Below the pieces are notes generated by a model, which was not told where the DNA came from, made no database searches, and saw only the letters and a list, made by a program, of their open reading frames with translations. 64,000 nucleotides of DNA, from positions 1-64,000 of the forward strand of contig JAWODW010000089.1 in the NCBI GenBank assembly GCA_046483065.1, given 5' to 3'. The position numbers and the translations under genes were made by a program. Below, in pieces: positions 62,035 through 64,000 of the stretch (position 1 is the stretch's first letter; each line of letters opens with the position of its first letter). Source of the DNA: JAWVYT01 sp046483065 (GTDB lineage: Bacteria; Gemmatimonadota; Gemmatimonadetes; Longimicrobiales; RSA9).

Positions 62035-64000
62035 TTAGCGTGCCCGGAAACGCTCCACGAGGCTCCGGAGCTCCCGGGCCGACAGCGTCTCGGCGCCGCC
62101 GTCGGCGAACCGGATCGCCACCGCGCGGCCCTTCACCACCACCGGCTCCAGCTCGGCGAGCACCGCCCGCAGCTCGGGCAGTTCGTCCATCAGCTCGAAG
62201 AACGCCGCGGAGTAGAGGGCCACGGCCGTGACGGGCAGCGCGTCGCCGTCGCCCTGGTCCCGGGCCGCGACCTCGGTCCAGACGCTGTCGCGCCCCGCGG
62301 TGCCGCCGGCCTCCAGGACGAACGTCCGCCCGGCCACGGTCCGGACCCGGGCAGACCCGGTGCCGGTCGCGCCGGCCGCGTTCGTCAGCAGGGCCTCGGC
62401 CTCGGCCTCCGCCACGGCCAGGTCGGCTGCGGAGCTCACGGTCCGCTGCTTCCGGGCCTGCTCGGCGGCCTGAACGGCGCCCTGCCCGGTGGCTCCCCGC
62501 GGCCGGGCGGCGTCGAGCGCGGGCACTGCCGCCCGCAGCGTCACGGGCGAGAGCCTGCCCGCCACCGCCGTGGGCTCCTGGACCAGGTACGCCGTGTACT
62601 CGCTCAGCAGCCCGTACCGCAGCGCCGTGGCCCGGATCGCCTCCACCAGCTCGGGATCCGCGCCGTTCAGCCGCACCTGCCGGGTCAGCTCGCCCAGCTT
62701 CCGGGAGGCCCAGAGCCGGGGGATGTAAGCGTTGGCCGGGGCGCTGCCCTCGAGCTCCACGTCCGCCGCGAACGTCTCGGTCTCGCCCGCCCGCCGGCCG
62801 CGGATCCGGATCTCGCCGGAGCCGGAGCCCCGGTATCGGCCGAAGAGGACCAGCTCGTCGCCGGCGAAGAGGTCGGGCAGCTCGCCGGGATACAGCTCGA
62901 CCAGCTCCACGGGCGCGTGGGCGATCACGAGGTCCGTCAGCACCGGCCGGGTGATCTTGCCGGCCAGCAGCGACACCGCCCGCTCCACGTCCTCGCCGGG
63001 CTCCACGTACCCGGTGCTGCCCCGGCCGGCCACGCTCAGGCGGTCGAGCAGGTACGTGTTCACGTCGTAGCCCACACCGAAGGCGAAGACCCGGTGCCGG
63101 CCCCGGCGCCTGTCGGCGGCGTCGGCGATGGCCTCGGGGTCCCGCTCGCCCACGGTGGGCAGCCCGTCGGTGAGGAAGACGACGATGGGCAGCCGATCGT
63201 CCGGCGACTCCAGCCGCAGCGCCTCCTCCAGCGCGCCGGCGATGTCGGTCCCGCCGTCGGCACGAAGCCCATCCACCCAGCGGCGGGCCGCGGCCAGCTC
63301 GTCGGGCGTGGCCCGGGCCCACCCGGTGCCGCTGGTGGTGACCCGATTGCTGAAGGCCACGAGCCGGAACCGGTCTTCGGGCGCAAGCGAGCCCAGCAGC
63401 TGCCGGAGCGCGGCCTGGGTCTGCTCCAGCTTGGTGCCGGACATGGAGCCGGAGACGTCCACCACGGCGGTGATGTCGCGGGGCGTGGCCGCGGCGTTGA
63501 TCTCGCCGGGCGAGAGCGTGAGCATGAAGTAGCCGTCCTTCCCCGGACCCGCAGCACGGTGCGTGGCCAGCGCGATCCCGATGCCGGGGCCCGCCAGCGG
63601 GAGGAAGATGGAGAGGTCGCCGTGGACCGCCCCGGTGGGTCGGACCCGGAGGGACTCACCCGCCCGGTCGACGTCCAGCTCGTGGGTCGGCGAGAACGGG
63701 GCACGGTAGACGGCGGCGTCGGCGGTGAGCGTCAGCCCCGTGGGCGTCGGCGCGGCCCCCGGCGCAGGCCGCGCGCCGGCGTACCGGAACTGGACGGCGT
63801 CGCCTGCCCGCTCCAGCACCTGAGTGTAGCGGAGCGTGATCTTCCGGCTCTGGCCCGCCTCGATGGGGAACACGCGGGCGCGGACAAGCCCGTGACCAAC
63901 GAGCTCGATGAGGGCCGGGTCGCGCCGTCGTCGCACGATCTCCCGGTAGATCTCACGGGCCCGGTCGGCGTCCATGGTCTCGCCCCGGAGCTCCCGGTCT
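62035..64000 (-). CDS. VIT/VWA-domain protein (5' partial)
   Basis: At least 654 residues are in the window, and the frame stays open at the right edge (DRELRGETMDADRAREIYRE). The visible part begins inside a vault-protein inter-alpha-trypsin (VIT) domain. Next comes a von Willebrand A domain with the MIDAS DVSGSMSGTK coded at 63459-63430, VFLTDGLPTVG and a Thr in a later loop. The C-terminal region is Ala/Glu-rich. Such proteins bind ligands through a metal site, often at the cell surface. It heads the operon with the ECF sigma and anti-sigma genes. Confidence 0.85.
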   Translation of the reverse strand, partial: DRELRGETMDADRAREIYREIVRRRRDPALIELVGHGLVRARVFPIEAGQSRKITLRYTQVLERAGDAVQFRYAGARPAPGAAPTPTGLTLTADAAVYRAPFSPTHELDVDRAGESLRVRPTGAVHGDLSIFLPLAGPGIGIALATHRAAGPGKDGYFMLTLSPGEINAAATPRDITAVVDVSGSMSGTKLEQTQAALRQLLGSLAPEDRFRLVAFSNRVTTSGTGWARATPDELAAARRWVDGLRADGGTDIAGALEEALRLESPDDRLPIVVFLTDGLPTVGERDPEAIADAADRRRGRHRVFAFGVGYDVNTYLLDRLSVAGRGSTGYVEPGEDVERAVSLLAGKITRPVLTDLVIAHAPVELVELYPGELPDLFAGDELVLFGRYRGSGSGEIRIRGRRAGETETFAADVELEGSAPANAYIPRLWASRKLGELTRQVRLNGADPELVEAIRATALRYGLLSEYTAYLVQEPTAVAGRLSPVTLRAAVPALDAARPRGATGQGAVQAAEQARKQRTVSSAADLAVAEAEAEALLTNAAGATGTGSARVRTVAGRTFVLEAGGTAGRDSVWTEVAARDQGDGDALPVTAVALYSAAFFELMDELPELRAVLAELEPVVVKGRAVAIRFADGGAETLSARELRSLVERFRAR

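Overview
The window is about 64 kb of high-GC DNA spanning a chromosomal replication-origin neighbourhood: rpmH, rnpA, yidD and yidC on the minus strand, dnaA and dnaN on the plus strand, and parA/parB with two perfect parS sites nearby. Abundant secreted M14, M28 and HExxH lipoprotein peptidases, a deoxyhypusine-synthase-like gene, a bactofilin tied to parAB and very high GC resemble Gemmatimonadota (Longimicrobia-like). That placement is inference from gene content; no rRNA is present. No CRISPR array, complete insertion sequence or recognisable tRNA was found.

1-8.4 kb: a two-gene minus-strand unit of a secreted caspase-family protein followed, with a GTGA overlap, by a giant surface protein made of Ig-like domains and ~810-855 bp parallel-beta-helix repeats that runs off the window. 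8.4-15.5 kb: a DUF819 membrane protein, a Fic AMPylase-type gene with an A+T-rich control region, a TlpA-like thioredoxin, a deoxyhypusine-synthase-like enzyme, an SDR epimerase and a LOG-family protein. The spaces here carry a dispersed repeat family and a perfect G-quadruplex motif.

15.8-32.2 kb: a surface-glycan locus. A chain of overlapping genes encodes two GT2 glycosyltransferases, a fused CMP-nonulosonate cytidylyltransferase/PseG-like protein, a NeuB-type synthase, a polysaccharide pyruvyltransferase, a Wzx-type flippase and a GT-B-like transferase. An IS481 transposase relic follows, then a second chain (sulfotransferase, two GT2, GT4, GT39-like membrane transferase) and a convergent epimerase. 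Together they could make, sulfate and export a nonulosonate-containing polysaccharide or glycoprotein glycan.

32.2-38.9 kb: a remnant of a queuosine-precursor transporter, a zinc-ribbon membrane protein, an M14 carboxypeptidase, an M28 aminopeptidase and a Nif3-family protein. 38.9-50.8 kb: the origin region, with a DnaA-box cluster at about 39 kb, a bactofilin-M23-ParB-ParA operon, parS sites, an ABC-class ATPase with an acylphosphatase, yidC-yidD-rnpA-rpmH, dnaA, a probable oriC and dnaN. The usual mnmE/mnmG/rsmG and recF/gyrB neighbours are absent. 50.8-64 kb: a PpiC lipoprotein, pyrE, a small SOD-like lipoprotein, a universal stress protein, an HExxH lipoprotein protease, fhs, a Y-family polymerase and a VIT/VWA - ECF sigma - anti-sigma operon that continues past the right edge.
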